Both the position numbers and the translations under genes were made by a program. From positions 2,914,001-2,978,000 of the forward strand of contig CP073041.1 in the NCBI GenBank assembly GCA_025370055.1: DNA of 64,000 nt. The letters are read 5' to 3'. Below, one piece after another: positions 50,642 through 60,413 of this stretch. The stretch is from Woronichinia naegeliana WA131. GTDB lineage: Bacteria > Cyanobacteriota > Cyanobacteriia > Cyanobacteriales > Microcystaceae. The first letter of the stretch is position 1; each line of letters begins with the position of its first letter. Under the pieces are notes generated by a model. It had not been told where the DNA came from, did no database searches, and saw nothing but the letters and a program-made list of their open reading frames with translations.

Positions 50642-51988
50642 TTGACTCCAACCCCCTCCTTGCAAGATAGCCATCTCCAACAGAGCCATACCAGCATCCA
50701 ACAAGCTCTGAACTGGTTTGCTAGTCAACGTCGGCACTGGAATTATCCACCCAATCCTGAACTTCAAGCAGCAGTTCGCCAAGACCTACAGGCATTAAAG
50801 GCTGCTTTGGCCAAAATTGAACAACCCGTGATTCGCATTGCGACCTTTGGATTAGTCAGTCGGGGGAAATCAGCCGTAGTCAATGCCTTAATTGGTCAAA
50901 AAATTTTACCGACAGGCCCTTTGCATGGTGTCACCCAATGGCCCCAATCGATTCGTTGGCCCTCTGGAGATAAAGTACAAATTGAATTAATTGACACCCC
51001 GGGATTGGACGAAATTGCAGGAGAAGCCCGATCCCAAATGGCTCAGGAAGTAGCCTATCAAGCTGATTTAATTTTGTTTATCGTAGCAGGAGATATTACT
51101 CGTACTGAATATGATGCGCTCTGTGATCTGAAAAAAAGTTGTAAACCCCTATTATTAGTCTTTAATAAAATTGATCTTTATCCTGAGCAGGATCGGGAAA
51201 CTATTTTTCAGCAATTACAACAATTAGGTCAAAATCATCAAAATCTGCCCATTTTTTCGGCGGATGATATTGTGCGAGTGGCCGCAGAACCACCGCCATT
51301 GCGAGTAAGATTAGAATTTCCTGATGCTCCCACTCAAGAAACTTGGGAAACGCCAGAGCCACAAATTGAAGAACTGCGCCAGAAAATTCTACAAATTCTT
51401 AATCAAGAAGGGCGATCGCTGTTAGCCATTAATGCCTTGGTACAAACCCAAAAAGCGGAGGAAAATATTGCTCGTAAAACCCTAGCCCTGCGTCAGGAAG
51501 AAGCCGATGCAATTATTTGGAAATATGCCCAATATAAAGCTCTAGCCGTTGCGGTCAATCCCATTGCGGTTTTAGATCTGTTGGGAGGCTTCGTTACCGA
51601 TTTATTTTTGATTCGTGCCCTGGCGCGTCTCTATGGCCTACCGATTACCAGTTTTAAAGCAGGTCAACTTTGGCAGAAAATTTTGATTAGTTCTGGTGGT
51701 TTATTAGGGGCAGAATTGAGCAGTAGTTTAATCTTGGGACTGAGTAAAACCACTTCTTTACTGGAAAGTCCAGGCAGTTTTACCACCTATGCCAGTACTG
51801 CTTTTTTACAGGGAGGAATTGCTGGTTATAGTGCTTATATTATCGGTCAAGCCACAAAAACCTATCTGGCTCAAGGTTGTAGTTGGGGAACCTGGGGCGC
51901 GAGTACAGTCATTGCCGAGATTTTGAGTCAGGTTGATCCCCAAACCTTTATTTATCGTGTTCTTCAACAAGAGAGAAAAAATATTTAG
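50642..51988 (+). CDS. Era/dynamin-like GTPase with DUF697-type membrane end
   Basis: A 448-aa protein. The GTPase domain has G1 GLVSRGKSA (70-78), G3 LIDTPGLDEI (near 118) and G4 VFNKIDLYP (near 177). After an amphipathic linker the C-half is hydrophobic (AVAVNPIAVLDLLGGFVTDLF and ILISSGGLLGAELSSSLILG), a DUF697-like membrane-association module. The best start is TTG 50642; an in-frame stop lies just upstream. Such proteins are conserved in cyanobacteria and thought to act at membranes, but the job is unknown. Confidence 0.82.
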   Translation: MTPTPSLQDSHLQQSHTSIQQALNWFASQRRHWNYPPNPELQAAVRQDLQALKAALAKIEQPVIRIATFGLVSRGKSAVVNALIGQKILPTGPLHGVTQWPQSIRWPSGDKVQIELIDTPGLDEIAGEARSQMAQEVAYQADLILFIVAGDITRTEYDALCDLKKSCKPLLLVFNKIDLYPEQDRETIFQQLQQLGQNHQNLPIFSADDIVRVAAEPPPLRVRLEFPDAPTQETWETPEPQIEELRQKILQILNQEGRSLLAINALVQTQKAEENIARKTLALRQEEADAIIWKYAQYKALAVAVNPIAVLDLLGGFVTDLFLIRALARLYGLPITSFKAGQLWQKILISSGGLLGAELSSSLILGLSKTTSLLESPGSFTTYASTAFLQGGIAGYSAYIIGQATKTYLAQGCSWGTWGASTVIAEILSQVDPQTFIYRVLQQERKNI

Positions 51989-52131
51989 AAATTTCTTTTG
52001 GCTTGGTCTGGAAAATAATCCAGAAACATGAGCGAGTCCTGACACAGTAACCAATCTGTTCTATTCCAGACAACTGTCATTGTTGATACTCTGTATATTT
52101 GTTTGCGTTCTATTCAACGAGTTAATCCAGC

Positions 52132-53523
52132 ATGGTCAATTTAACCCCCAATCCTAGCTACAGTCTTAGTCTCCGCCTTGAATTACCCAATCATCCGGGT
52201 GCTTTAGCCACTGTTACCCAAGCGATCGCCGAGGAGGGGGGCAGTTTTGGGCAGATTTCCTTGGTAGAAAGTAACCTCAAATTTATTCAACGGGAAATTA
52301 CGGTTCACGCCTCCAGCGAAGAGCACGCGGAGAAAATTATTGAAGCCGTTAAAGTTTTACCCAATATTCGCTTACAGAGTGTTTCAGACCGAACTTTTGA
52401 CCTGCATCGTCAAGGTAAAATCACCGTTGAAAGCCGCATTCCTTTAACCACTCAATCCGATCTGGCCATGGCCTATACGCCTGGGGTCGGGCGGATTTGT
52501 ATGGCGATCGCCCAGGAACCGGAACAGGTTTTCGCTCTGACCATTAAAGGCAATACAGTGGCAGTGGTAACAGATGGTAGTGCCGTTCTGGGTTTGGGGA
52601 ACTTGGGCCCGGCGGCGGCTCTGCCAGTCATGGAAGGAAAAGCCATGCTCTTCAAAGAGTTTGCTGGAATTAATGCTTTCCCGATCTGTCTGGATACCCA
52701 GGACACGGAGGAAATTATTAAGGCCGTTAAACAGATCGCTCCCGTTTTTGGCGGTATTAATCTAGAGGATATTGCGGCTCCTCGTTGTTTTGAAATTGAA
52801 GCCCGCCTACGAGCAGAGTTAGATATTCCTATTTTTCATGATGATCAGCATGGTACCGCGATCGTTAGTTTAGCGGCCTTGATCAATGCCCTAAAGTTAG
52901 TCAATAAACCGATTGAGACTATTCGTATTGTTATTAACGGGGCTGGAGCCGCCGGATTAGCGATCGCTTCTTTACTGAAAAAGGGAGGCGCGACGGATAT
53001 TTTAATCTGTGACTCTAAGGGGATTTTGTCTAAAGAACGCACCGATCTCAATCCCCAAAAAGCTGCCTATGCGGTTGAACAGTCGGGAACCCTAGTTGAA
53101 GCCATGCAAGGAGCCGATGTTTTTCTGGGGGTCAGTGCGCCTGGGGTGGTCAGTCGAGAAATGGTGCAATCTATGGCCAAAGATCCGATTGTTTTCGCCA
53201 TGGCCAATCCCATTCCTGAAATTCAACCCGAATTAATTCAGCAGGATGCCGCCGTAATTGCCACCGGTCGCAGTGATTACCCGAACCAAATCAATAACGT
53301 TCTAGCCTTTCCTGGGGTTTTTCGGGGGGCAATGGACTGTCGCGCTCAAACAATTACCGATAATATGTGTCTAGCGGCAGCAAAAGCGATCGCCTCCTTA
53401 GTCACCGTTAATACCTTAGATCGAGAACATATTGTTCCTTCTGTCTTTGACAAACGGGTTGCGACCACTGTCGCCAGTGCCGTTCAACAGGCAGCCCGAA
53501 CGGAAGGTATTGCTGCTAAATAA
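52132..53523 (+). CDS. NAD(P)-dependent malic enzyme with ACT domain
   Basis: A 463-aa enzyme converting malate to pyruvate and CO2. An N-terminal ACT domain (about residues 12-85, LELPNHPGALATVTQAIAEE) is followed by the malic domain: AYTPGVGRICMAIA (catalytic Tyr), FGGINLEDIAAPRCFEIE, HDDQHGTAIV (metal-binding Asp residues), and the NAD-binding GAGAAGLAIASLL. The ACT domain suggests amino-acid control, as known for the family in general. It is followed by a D,D-carboxypeptidase gene after 21 bases, so possibly co-transcribed. Confidence 0.94.
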   Translation: MVNLTPNPSYSLSLRLELPNHPGALATVTQAIAEEGGSFGQISLVESNLKFIQREITVHASSEEHAEKIIEAVKVLPNIRLQSVSDRTFDLHRQGKITVESRIPLTTQSDLAMAYTPGVGRICMAIAQEPEQVFALTIKGNTVAVVTDGSAVLGLGNLGPAAALPVMEGKAMLFKEFAGINAFPICLDTQDTEEIIKAVKQIAPVFGGINLEDIAAPRCFEIEARLRAELDIPIFHDDQHGTAIVSLAALINALKLVNKPIETIRIVINGAGAAGLAIASLLKKGGATDILICDSKGILSKERTDLNPQKAAYAVEQSGTLVEAMQGADVFLGVSAPGVVSREMVQSMAKDPIVFAMANPIPEIQPELIQQDAAVIATGRSDYPNQINNVLAFPGVFRGAMDCRAQTITDNMCLAAAKAIASLVTVNTLDREHIVPSVFDKRVATTVASAVQQAARTEGIAAK

Positions 53524-53544
53524 TTCTCTCGCTAGGGCCAGATC

Positions 53545-54369
53545 ATGATGGGGAAAAACAACAAGCAAATTAAACGGAAGCTTAGGTCAGAGGAAAGCAA
53601 CGATATCCCAGAAGTGATTCGGGATCGACCCTCTACCAAAGTAGCTAACCGTCCAGGGTTTTCCCCTCTGCTCTTGGCTAGTTTAACGTTAGGAATTTTT
53701 GCCTTGCTCTCTCTCTTGATTTTCTGGCGACCTAGCTCCCCACCGGTTGTCATCTCTTCTCCACCCCTACCCACACCGACGAGTTCTGCTACTCCAGGTG
53801 AAAATCCAGGTGAGGAAGTGGATAATGTTCTTGGTCATTTACCCTACGCAGAAGCTCCTCAGAGTGAACTTAAGGCCATTACACCGGATGGACGACTCAG
53901 AATGCGAACCGCCGCCGCCAATGAATTTTTGCAAATGCAGGGGGATGCCAGGGCTGAGGGGGTGATTCTGGTTCCTATCTCTGCTTTTCGATCCGTGCAG
54001 CAGCAAAACCAGGTCTTTTTTGGGGTTAAACAACAGCGTAATCAGCAGGTACGTGAACGAGCCGAAGTCAGTGCGCCCCCAGGTTATAGTGAACACCACA
54101 CAGGTTATGCCATTGATATTGGGGATGGTCACGCTCCTGGAACGAATCTTAGTCAAAACTTTGAGACAACGGCGGCCTATAAATGGCTCAAAAATCATGC
54201 GGCTCAATACAATTTTGAGAATTCCTTTACCCGTGATAATGCCCAGGGCGTGAGCTATGAACCCTGGCACTGGCGTTATGTCGGTGATCGCCAAAGTTTA
54301 GAAACTTTTTTCAAGGCTAGAAGTTTAAATACCTCTAGTCAACCGGCTCCGGCTCCCTCCAATCCTTAA
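53545..54369 (+). CDS. D-alanyl-D-alanine carboxypeptidase (VanY/LdcB family)
   Basis: A 274-aa protein with one N-terminal membrane segment (about residues 37-57, SPLLLASLTLGIFALLSLL), a Pro/Ser linker, then the peptidase M15 domain: FRSVQQQNQVFF, YSEHHTGYAIDIGDG (zinc His and Asp) and VSYEPWHWRYVG (final His). All zinc ligands are visible. It should act in the periplasm trimming peptidoglycan stem peptides. It sits between malic enzyme and the cation transporter with spacings of about 20 bases on each side, a possible three-gene transcript. Confidence 0.92.
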   Translation: MMGKNNKQIKRKLRSEESNDIPEVIRDRPSTKVANRPGFSPLLLASLTLGIFALLSLLIFWRPSSPPVVISSPPLPTPTSSATPGENPGEEVDNVLGHLPYAEAPQSELKAITPDGRLRMRTAAANEFLQMQGDARAEGVILVPISAFRSVQQQNQVFFGVKQQRNQQVRERAEVSAPPGYSEHHTGYAIDIGDGHAPGTNLSQNFETTAAYKWLKNHAAQYNFENSFTRDNAQGVSYEPWHWRYVGDRQSLETFFKARSLNTSSQPAPAPSNP

Positions 54370-54389
54370 CTTTTTGTCCCCATTTGCTC

Positions 54390-55343
54390 ATGGCTGACCA
54401 TCATCATCACGATCACCACCATCATCACCATGAACATCACCACCATCATCATGCGGGGGAACCAGGGAAGCTTAACCGCGCTTTTTTGATCGGCTTTGTT
54501 TTGAATACATCGATTGTGGTTATTCAGGTGATTTTTGGATTATGGAGTAATTCTCTTTCCCTGTTAGCGGATGCGGGCCATAATTTCGGGGACGTTTTAG
54601 GATTATTAATTGCCTGGGGAGCCAGTTGGCTGGTTCAAAGACGAGCTTCAGCCCACTATACCTATGGTTTTCGACGATCTTCGATTTTGGCGGCTCTGCT
54701 CAATGCCTGTTTAATTTTTGTGGCTCTAGGGGCGATCGCGGTGGAAGCCATACATCGTTTCCAAAATCCGCCGGAATTAAAGGAGGGAATTGTGATTGTG
54801 GTGGCCAGCCTGGGTATTGTTTTAAATGGTTTGACCGCCTGGTTATTTGCCAAGGATCAGCAAGATCTCAACCTCAAAGGGGTTTTTCTGCATATGCTTA
54901 CCGATGCCCTAGTTTCTTTGGGAGTAGTCTTAGGGGCGATCGCTATTATGGTGACGGGGTGGATGTGGCTAGATCCGGCCATGAGTTTAGTGATTACTGT
55001 TCTAATCTTTTGGGGAACCTGGGGCTTACTCAAGGATTCAGTTGCTCTGCTATTGGATGGCGTTCCTGCTCACATTGAAACCCAGGCTGTGCAAACTTAT
55101 TTGCAAGAGTTTCCAGGCGTGGTTGCCATTCATGATCTGCATATTTGGGCAATGAGTACCACCGAAACCGCTTTAACCGTGCATTTGGTTCTCGGCGATC
55201 GCCCAATGGATAATGAGTTATTGCAAACCTTACATCAAGAGATCAAAACCTATTTTGGCATTGCCCACAGTACCATTCAATTGGAAAACAGCATCTCTCC
55301 ATTAAATTGTCAAAGTCGTGGCTGTTACCCTTTGCACTTCTAA
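54390..55343 (+). CDS. Cation diffusion facilitator (CzcD/ZitB-type)
   Basis: A 317-aa metal exporter, probably for Zn2+ or Co2+. The first 25 residues are nearly all His (HHHHDHHHHHHEHHHHHH). Six membrane helices follow, with metal-site motifs LLADAGHNFGDVLG (helix 2) and HMLTDALVSLG (helix 5), and a cytosolic ferredoxin-like C-domain (VVAIHDLHIWAMSTTETALT). I chose ATG 54390 rather than TTG 54384. The His-rich leader is likely a metal buffer or sensor segment. The 3' end to 55524 has no gene. Confidence 0.93.
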   Translation: MADHHHHDHHHHHHEHHHHHHAGEPGKLNRAFLIGFVLNTSIVVIQVIFGLWSNSLSLLADAGHNFGDVLGLLIAWGASWLVQRRASAHYTYGFRRSSILAALLNACLIFVALGAIAVEAIHRFQNPPELKEGIVIVVASLGIVLNGLTAWLFAKDQQDLNLKGVFLHMLTDALVSLGVVLGAIAIMVTGWMWLDPAMSLVITVLIFWGTWGLLKDSVALLLDGVPAHIETQAVQTYLQEFPGVVAIHDLHIWAMSTTETALTVHLVLGDRPMDNELLQTLHQEIKTYFGIAHSTIQLENSISPLNCQSRGCYPLHF

Positions 55344-55524
55344 GTCGTATCACTTAGTTCGAGCCTTAAGACGTGCTAGAATAACGGGAGAAGAACTAGT
55401 TCGACAGCAAGATCAGTTAGTAATCTTGATAGCTTGGTCTATTTAGAATTGACAGATTAACCTGCGAAATCTTGCCTTTTTCCCGTGTTTCGGGAATTTT
55501 TACTGTTTTAATGAGGAAATCATA

Positions 55525-55716
55525 GTGGCAAAACGTCGCAACTTAAAGAAAGAAAAAGCTGAACGTAATAGAGCCTATGCTCGTCAATTTCGCTCTGCCT
55601 CAACTCGTACTACAAACAAACGTTTCTCTGGTGGGCAAAGAAGACAGGGGGGCAGTAGTAGCGGTGGTAATGGTGGTGGCAATGGTAGCAATGGTGGTGG
55701 TGCTGCTGCCATTTAA
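55525..55716 (+). CDS. Small basic Gly-rich protein
   Basis: A 63-aa protein starting with GTG at 55525, with GAGGAAATCAT ahead. The N-half is strongly basic (AKRRNLKKEKAERNRAYARQ), the C-half is Gly/Ser/Asn-rich (GGNGGGNGSNGGG). I do not recognise a named family; the layout suggests RNA or DNA binding. It is followed by a strong hairpin that could terminate its transcript. Confidence 0.6.
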   Translation: MAKRRNLKKEKAERNRAYARQFRSASTRTTNKRFSGGQRRQGGSSSGGNGGGNGSNGGGAAAI

Positions 55717-55774
55717 AATTCGTCAAATCTTGACTTTTGTCAACTATCATGACGCTTTCTAGTCAGAACAAATC

Positions 55775-55833
55775 TACCCTAAATACTGCGGTGGGGTTTT
55801 CCCACCGTCCTGATACCCGTCAAGAGTAGGGTA
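55775..55833. terminator. Nested hairpin between convergent genes
   Basis: Inner stem CGGTGGG/CCCACCG (55789-55795, 55801-55807) within outer stem TACCCTA/TAGGGTA (55775-55781, 55827-55833). It lies between two convergent genes, so a bidirectional terminator is likely, although there is no long T run. Confidence 0.55.
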
Positions 55834-55870
55834 CAAATCTTTTCCGTTTTGGATTTTCCGTTGAATGCCA

Positions 55871-56707
55871 TTAGCGTCGCGAGCTAATTCTTGTCTGATA
55901 AGCTTGAGCATCTAAGCCATCCCCTTCATTAGCGGTACTGGGATTGATCGCCTCTTGTAAGGCAACTACTCGGTTAGCGGTGTCAGGATGACTACTGAGA
56001 ATTTCTATGCCTGAATTCCCTTGTCGCTGGAGTTTTTTCATAAAATTGACTATTCCAATCGGGGCATAACCGGCTCGAATTAAGTTGTTTAAGCCTAAAC
56101 TATCTGCCTCTAGTTCATCTTCTCGGCTGGTAGGCAAGTTCACCGCAAATTGCACACCTAACCGCACAATAGTACTTCCTTGTAGTCCGGCAGCACTCAT
56201 TAACCCTTGGGAAAGAGCGGCATCTCGCATCTGGGTGACAGCATGACGAGCCGTAATATGACCAATCTCATGGGCAATCACACTGGCAAGCTCGGCTTCA
56301 TTATCAGCCGCTAGGATCGTTCCAGTATTAATATAAACGTAGCCCCCCATTGTAGCAAAGGCATTAATCGCTCGATCATCCACGACTTGAAAGGTGTAGG
56401 GGATGTCAGGTCTCTCGCTGGACTGGGCTAAACGCTGACCAATCTCATTCACGTAACGATTTAAGCTGCGGTTGCGAGAGGGACGAAATTGTCCTTGTTG
56501 AACTAATTGTTGATTAATTTGCTGGCCAAATCGGACTTCTTGCTGATCTGACAGGTTCGATAATTGTAAAACTTGTATTCCCTGAAAGAATAATTGCATC
56601 CAGGATTGACTATAACTTGGTTGGGCTGTTGTTAAAACAAGACTAAAGGTTGTTATTCCAGCGATCGCCCAGGATATACACCGTTGACGGAAACGATTAA
56701 CTGCCAT
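55871..56707 (-). CDS. M48-family metalloprotease
   Basis: A 278-aa exported protease: signal segment (residues 12-33, ending QPSYSQ), then the M48 core with zinc motif HEIGH at 146-150 (VIAHEIGHITARHA) and the third ligand in EDELEADSLGLNNL. The C-terminal SSHPDTANRVVAL is standard for BepA/LoiP-like members. It likely acts in the periplasm on envelope proteins. An upstream spacer of 75 bases separates it from the next gene on the same strand. Confidence 0.92.
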   Translation of the reverse strand: MAVNRFRQRCISWAIAGITTFSLVLTTAQPSYSQSWMQLFFQGIQVLQLSNLSDQQEVRFGQQINQQLVQQGQFRPSRNRSLNRYVNEIGQRLAQSSERPDIPYTFQVVDDRAINAFATMGGYVYINTGTILAADNEAELASVIAHEIGHITARHAVTQMRDAALSQGLMSAAGLQGSTIVRLGVQFAVNLPTSREDELEADSLGLNNLIRAGYAPIGIVNFMKKLQRQGNSGIEILSSHPDTANRVVALQEAINPSTANEGDGLDAQAYQTRISSRR

Positions 56708-56782
56708 CTTTCTCTGCTAAAAATATGTCCTATCCTTTAGTATATAGAGACTAAAACAGAGCTAGATCGCCATAAGGGACAG

Positions 56783-57073
56783 TTACTGACCTCTCACACT
56801 GGAATTTTGATAGACATAAAAATTGAAAAGATCGAATACGCCGCCCACAAAACTACAGGTGGCTCCAATTACCAATAGTCCAGGTAAAGGGGAGCCATTG
56901 CCAAAGATCGTGAGGAATTCGACCAGGCTACTGTTGCCAATCTGACCAATAAAGGCAATCCAAGGCAGATAACTGATCAACCAGAGGCTGGCCATTAACC
57001 CGATCATTAATAGGACAGGAGTGGTAAAACTCATGACAGTCGTGAGTATTAGCGAACATAGTAACTTAGACAC
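56783..57073 (-). CDS. Small membrane protein of unknown function
   Basis: A 96-aa protein with three hydrophobic segments (about 5-20, 22-45, 62-85): FTTPVLLMIGLMASLWLIS, LPWIAFIGQIG and GLLVIGATCSFVGGVFDLF. I do not recognise a domain. It might be in one transcript with the M48 gene. The first segment could alternatively be a signal peptide. Confidence 0.6.
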   Translation of the reverse strand: MSKLLCSLILTTVMSFTTPVLLMIGLMASLWLISYLPWIAFIGQIGNSSLVEFLTIFGNGSPLPGLLVIGATCSFVGGVFDLFNFYVYQNSSVRGQ

Positions 57074-57510
57074 AAGACACCTCTCCTAGGGAATGGATGG
57101 ACTTTATGAGATTACTTGACTGCTCAAATAAGATAACTTAACCTTAGCTGCTCTTTTCTAATTTGGCACAGATAGTTATAAATCTTAAATCTTTATTAAA
57201 AAGTTGAGCGAATGCAGATAAAGACTTGTAAAAATCCACATAAAAAAACATGGAACGTTATAAATCTCAACATTGATAGGCAATATTCATGATTTCATGA
57301 GAAAAAATGTAACAGTTCTTTGCAAGCACGACTTGGAAGGTTAAAAGAGTTGTCCAATCTGAGATAATAATGAGAGAGTCAACACACCTGATCATGGAAT
57401 AACGAAGTATAACGGGGTTAATCGGAGCAAAAAGAATCTTGTCGATAAGAGAATTCCCTCCTTTTTTTGCTACAATCGTTATTGAGTTTCAAACCGCGTA
57501 GGTTGCGCGA
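57074..57510. other. A/T-rich intergenic region
   Basis: No gene is seen. A TACAAT -10-like box at about 57471-57476 would drive transcription to the right, into the unassigned ORF remains at 57511. Confidence 0.4.
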
Positions 57511-57882
57511 TTGTTGGAGTTGACAAGTTTTGATACGTCACAACTCGATTCTCAGTTCGAGACTCTTAAAAAGGCTCGCGCTGGGGAGCAGTTTACCAGA
57601 GATAATGGGGTCGTATTGCACTCAAATACCAATGTTGCCGAAGGTATCCTGCAAGAAGGGAGGATTTTGAACTCCCCGCCTCCTTGTTTTTTAAAAAACA
57701 AAGGAAATATTGCTAGAACGGACTCGGAAGTTTCCAGTAATTGATACCACAAGGAAGTTGATTATTGGAGGCGAAAACGGACAAAGGCAAGTCCCAGACC
57801 CTAGAACCAAGGAAGCGTAAGCCTCCATCGGTCAATCGGGGAGCGAATATAAAGCAGTTGACGCTGTTTAACTTCGGTTAAC
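57511..57882 (+). other. Unidentified coding-like remnant in three frames
   Basis: Three consecutive frames look coding but do not connect: TSFDTSQLDSQFETLKKARA with GVVLHSNTNVAEGILQEG (from 57511); then FPVIDTTRKLIIGGENGQRQ; then KRKPPSVNRGANIKQLTLFN-FG-stop. The last ends in QLTLF, which resembles a beta-clamp-binding peptide. It may be one gene with two frameshifts, or several fragments. I do not recognise a family. Confidence 0.4.
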
Positions 57883-57938
57883 TCCGTTTTCCGTGTGCCT
57901 CACACCTTAATATCCTAAGATTTGATGGTGACTATCTA

Positions 57939-58148
57939 GGGCTTGCTGAATAAGTATAGAACCCTTGCCAGATAATGCTTTCAAGCATTTTAAAAACGAT
58001 CAGGTGCAAGGTTATGGCCTTTGGAGGCTCAAAGCCCATGCACGTCGTTGGAAAACTGGGGGTTGAAATTGGAAACAACTCTCTGAAGTCACCATTTTTC
58101 GCGTCCTGTGGCATCTAGGTTCGTTTTGTGGACTTTTTCAGCAGACCC
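57939..58148. mobile_element. 210-bp MITE with IS-A-like ends
   Basis: Ends GGGCTTGCTGAATAAG and CTTTTTCAGCAGACCC, flanked by TATCTA on both sides (57933-57938, 58149-58154), the TANNTA pattern of IS-A. The interior is not derived from IS-A and has no coding capacity. It lies between the unknown remnant and ilvB. Confidence 0.85.
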
Positions 58149-58255
58149 TATCTAAAACAAAATTGGCTCAATCCTGATTAAAAAACTCCCTAACTGACGT
58201 AAAAAATACACAATTAAGGAGAAGCGGGTCTATTACTTACACAAAAAGCAGAAAC

Positions 58256-60118
58256 CTAAAGTTTTGTTCCGCATTCTGGGCAGAAATGGTTATTGGGTGG
58301 GTTTTTCGCGCCACAGGTATGACAAACGACTAACTGAGAGGATGATTGACTGGGAGGTAGTTCAGGCAGACCAAGCATTTGGGCATTACTTTTCCCTGGA
58401 GCCACCATCGGATAACAATTTTCATCCCGCTTAACTTTGACATCTAGAATGCAAGGGCCATCGTGAGCTAACATTTCAGCGATCGCCCCAGCCAATTCAC
58501 TGTGGTCTTTAACGGTGATACCTTTCATCCCATAGGCTTGACAGAGAAGGGGAATATCGGGCATTCCGATGTGCATATCAGAAGCAGAATAATGCTCGTT
58601 ATAGAAAGTTTCCTGCCATTGGCGTACCATTCCCTGCCAGCCGTTATTAAGAATGATGGTTTTGACCTTAATCCCATACTGAACTAGAGTTCCCAACTCC
58701 TGTAAATTCATTTGGAAACTGGCATCCCCACTAATACAAATCACTTGCTCCTGGGGCAAAGCCATTTTTACGCCCATAGCGGCAGGAACGCCAAAGCCCA
58801 TCGTCCCTAGACCGGCACTGGAGATCCAACGCCGAGGGCCATTATTGAGGAACTGAGCCGCCCACATTTGATGTTGACCCACATCTGTTGTGTAGTAAGC
58901 ATAGGGAGCTTGACGACCGACTTCTACGATTACTTCTTGAGGAGCAATACTATCTTCGTAGTGGGGAGCTTTCAGAGGATAATCTTCGCGCCAACGATTA
59001 ATGCGTTTTAACCAGGCCTGAGTCCGATTTCCGTAGGTGGGATAGTCCAATTCCCGCGATCGCTGCAACAGTTGTTCTAAAACATTGCGGACATCGCCGA
59101 CAATAGGAACTTCTGGTTTACGGTTTTTGCCCACTTCCGCCGGATCAACATCGATGTGAATCACTTTAGCGCGGGAAGCAAATTCATCCAGTTTCCCCGT
59201 CACCCGATCATCAAAGCGAGCCCCCACGGCAATCAACAGATCACATTCACTAACGGCAAAGTTGGCGTAAGCTGTACCGTGCATCCCTAACATTCCCAGG
59301 GCCAAGGGATGATGTTCATCAAAGGCCCCGATCCCCATCAGCGTCGTTGTCACCGGCAATTGAAAACGTTCCGCTAATTCTTGTACCTGGGCATGGGCAT
59401 TAGAGGCGATCGCGCCCCCACCAACGTATAACAAAGGACGTTCGGCTGCTTCCAATAAATGCAACGCGGCATTAATCGAGCGATGATTGGCCTTGGTTGT
59501 TGGACGATAACCCGTTAAATTAACCGACCCAGGTTCAATGGGAAAATAATCACATTCTTCTAAACCCACATCCTTGGGAACATCAATTAAAACGGGGCCA
59601 GGTCGTCCTGTGCTGGCAATATGAAAAGCTTCCGTCACGATACGAGCCATTTCACTGGCATGACGAACCACATAGGAATGCTTAACAATCGGCAAGGTAA
59701 TGCCAAAAATATCAATTTCCTGAAAAGCATCACTGCCAATAAAGGCCCGTCCCACCTGTCCTGTGACCACAACCATGGGAATCGAGTCCAAATGGGCATT
59801 GGCAATCCCCGTAACTAGATTAGTCGCGCCTGGCCCAGAGGTTCCAAAACAGACCCCCACTTTACCCGTTGCCCTGGCATAACCATCGGCCGCATGGGCC
59901 GCACCCTGTTCGTGGCGTACCAGAATATGTTGAATATTCCCTCTGGCTTCAGCACGGTAAAGTTCGTCGTAAATGGGAAGAATTGCACCTCCCGGATAAC
60001 CAAAAATATGTTTTACGCCATGACGTTCGAGACTATCAATGAGAATATAGGCTCCGCTACGGCGTTGGGCAACGGGGACTGATGCAGGAACTTTTGTTTT
60101 AGAAATGGAGGCAACCAC
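58256..60118 (-). CDS. ilvB: Acetolactate synthase large subunit with C-terminal zinc ribbon
   Basis: First common step of branched-chain amino acid synthesis (ThDP- and FAD-dependent). The 620-aa protein has the ThDP Glu region [23 protein letters not shown] domain (about residues 210-370), and the ThDP motif [20 protein letters not shown] ending in LNN. After residue 590 there is a tail [22 protein letters not shown], a four-Cys zinc ribbon beyond the normal end of IlvB. No regulatory subunit ilvN is adjacent. The tail might mediate partner or oligomer contacts; that is inference. Confidence 0.95.
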   Translation of the reverse strand: MVASISKTKVPASVPVAQRRSGAYILIDSLERHGVKHIFGYPGGAILPIYDELYRAEARGNIQHILVRHEQGAAHAADGYARATGKVGVCFGTSGPGATNLVTGIANAHLDSIPMVVVTGQVGRAFIGSDAFQEIDIFGITLPIVKHSYVVRHASEMARIVTEAFHIASTGRPGPVLIDVPKDVGLEECDYFPIEPGSVNLTGYRPTTKANHRSINAALHLLEAAERPLLYVGGGAIASNAHAQVQELAERFQLPVTTTLMGIGAFDEHHPLALGMLGMHGTAYANFAVSECDLLIAVGARFDDRVTGKLDEFASRAKVIHIDVDPAEVGKNRKPEVPIVGDVRNVLEQLLQRSRELDYPTYGNRTQAWLKRINRWREDYPLKAPHYEDSIAPQEVIVEVGRQAPYAYYTTDVGQHQMWAAQFLNNGPRRWISSAGLGTMGFGVPAAMGVKMALPQEQVICISGDASFQMNLQELGTLVQYGIKVKTIILNNGWQGMVRQWQETFYNEHYSASDMHIGMPDIPLLCQAYGMKGITVKDHSELAGAIAEMLAHDGPCILDVKVKRDENCYPMVAPGKSNAQMLGLPELPPSQSSSQLVVCHTCGAKNPPNNHFCPECGTKL

Positions 60119-60413
60119 AGGACAAACCGCTTTATTGAGTAATTGACTTAATTTTTATTGTAGTTTTGTTGTATAGGATGCAACGCAAAGAATCGTAACG
60201 CTGCTAAACTGCCAGACTTTATATTCTACGAGATCGAGCCAACTTCTGTCGAGCCGATAAGCCAAGTCAGATAAGCCTTCGGCCAGATCGACTAGCTTGA
60301 CTGCACCGTTGAATGAGTTAATTATTCTTAAGCTAATCTTTTTGGAGATCTTTAACCTTTCCTGACAAATACGGTGAATCTGGCAAGATCGGCGGCTCAA
60401 ATAAGGGCAATAG
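60119..60413. other. Intergenic region between ilvB and the cNMP-binding gene
   Basis: About 300 bases without a convincing gene; a minus-strand frame of 104 aa (60155-60469) overlaps the neighbouring gene and looks like chance. The leader of ilvB is here, but no T-box or leader peptide is recognised. Confidence 0.45.

Noticed and set aside
57480-57900. tmRNA or RNase P RNA
   Set aside because: No tag-peptide codons, no CCA-type acceptor and no GAGGAAAGTCC core; the region reads more like decayed coding sequence.
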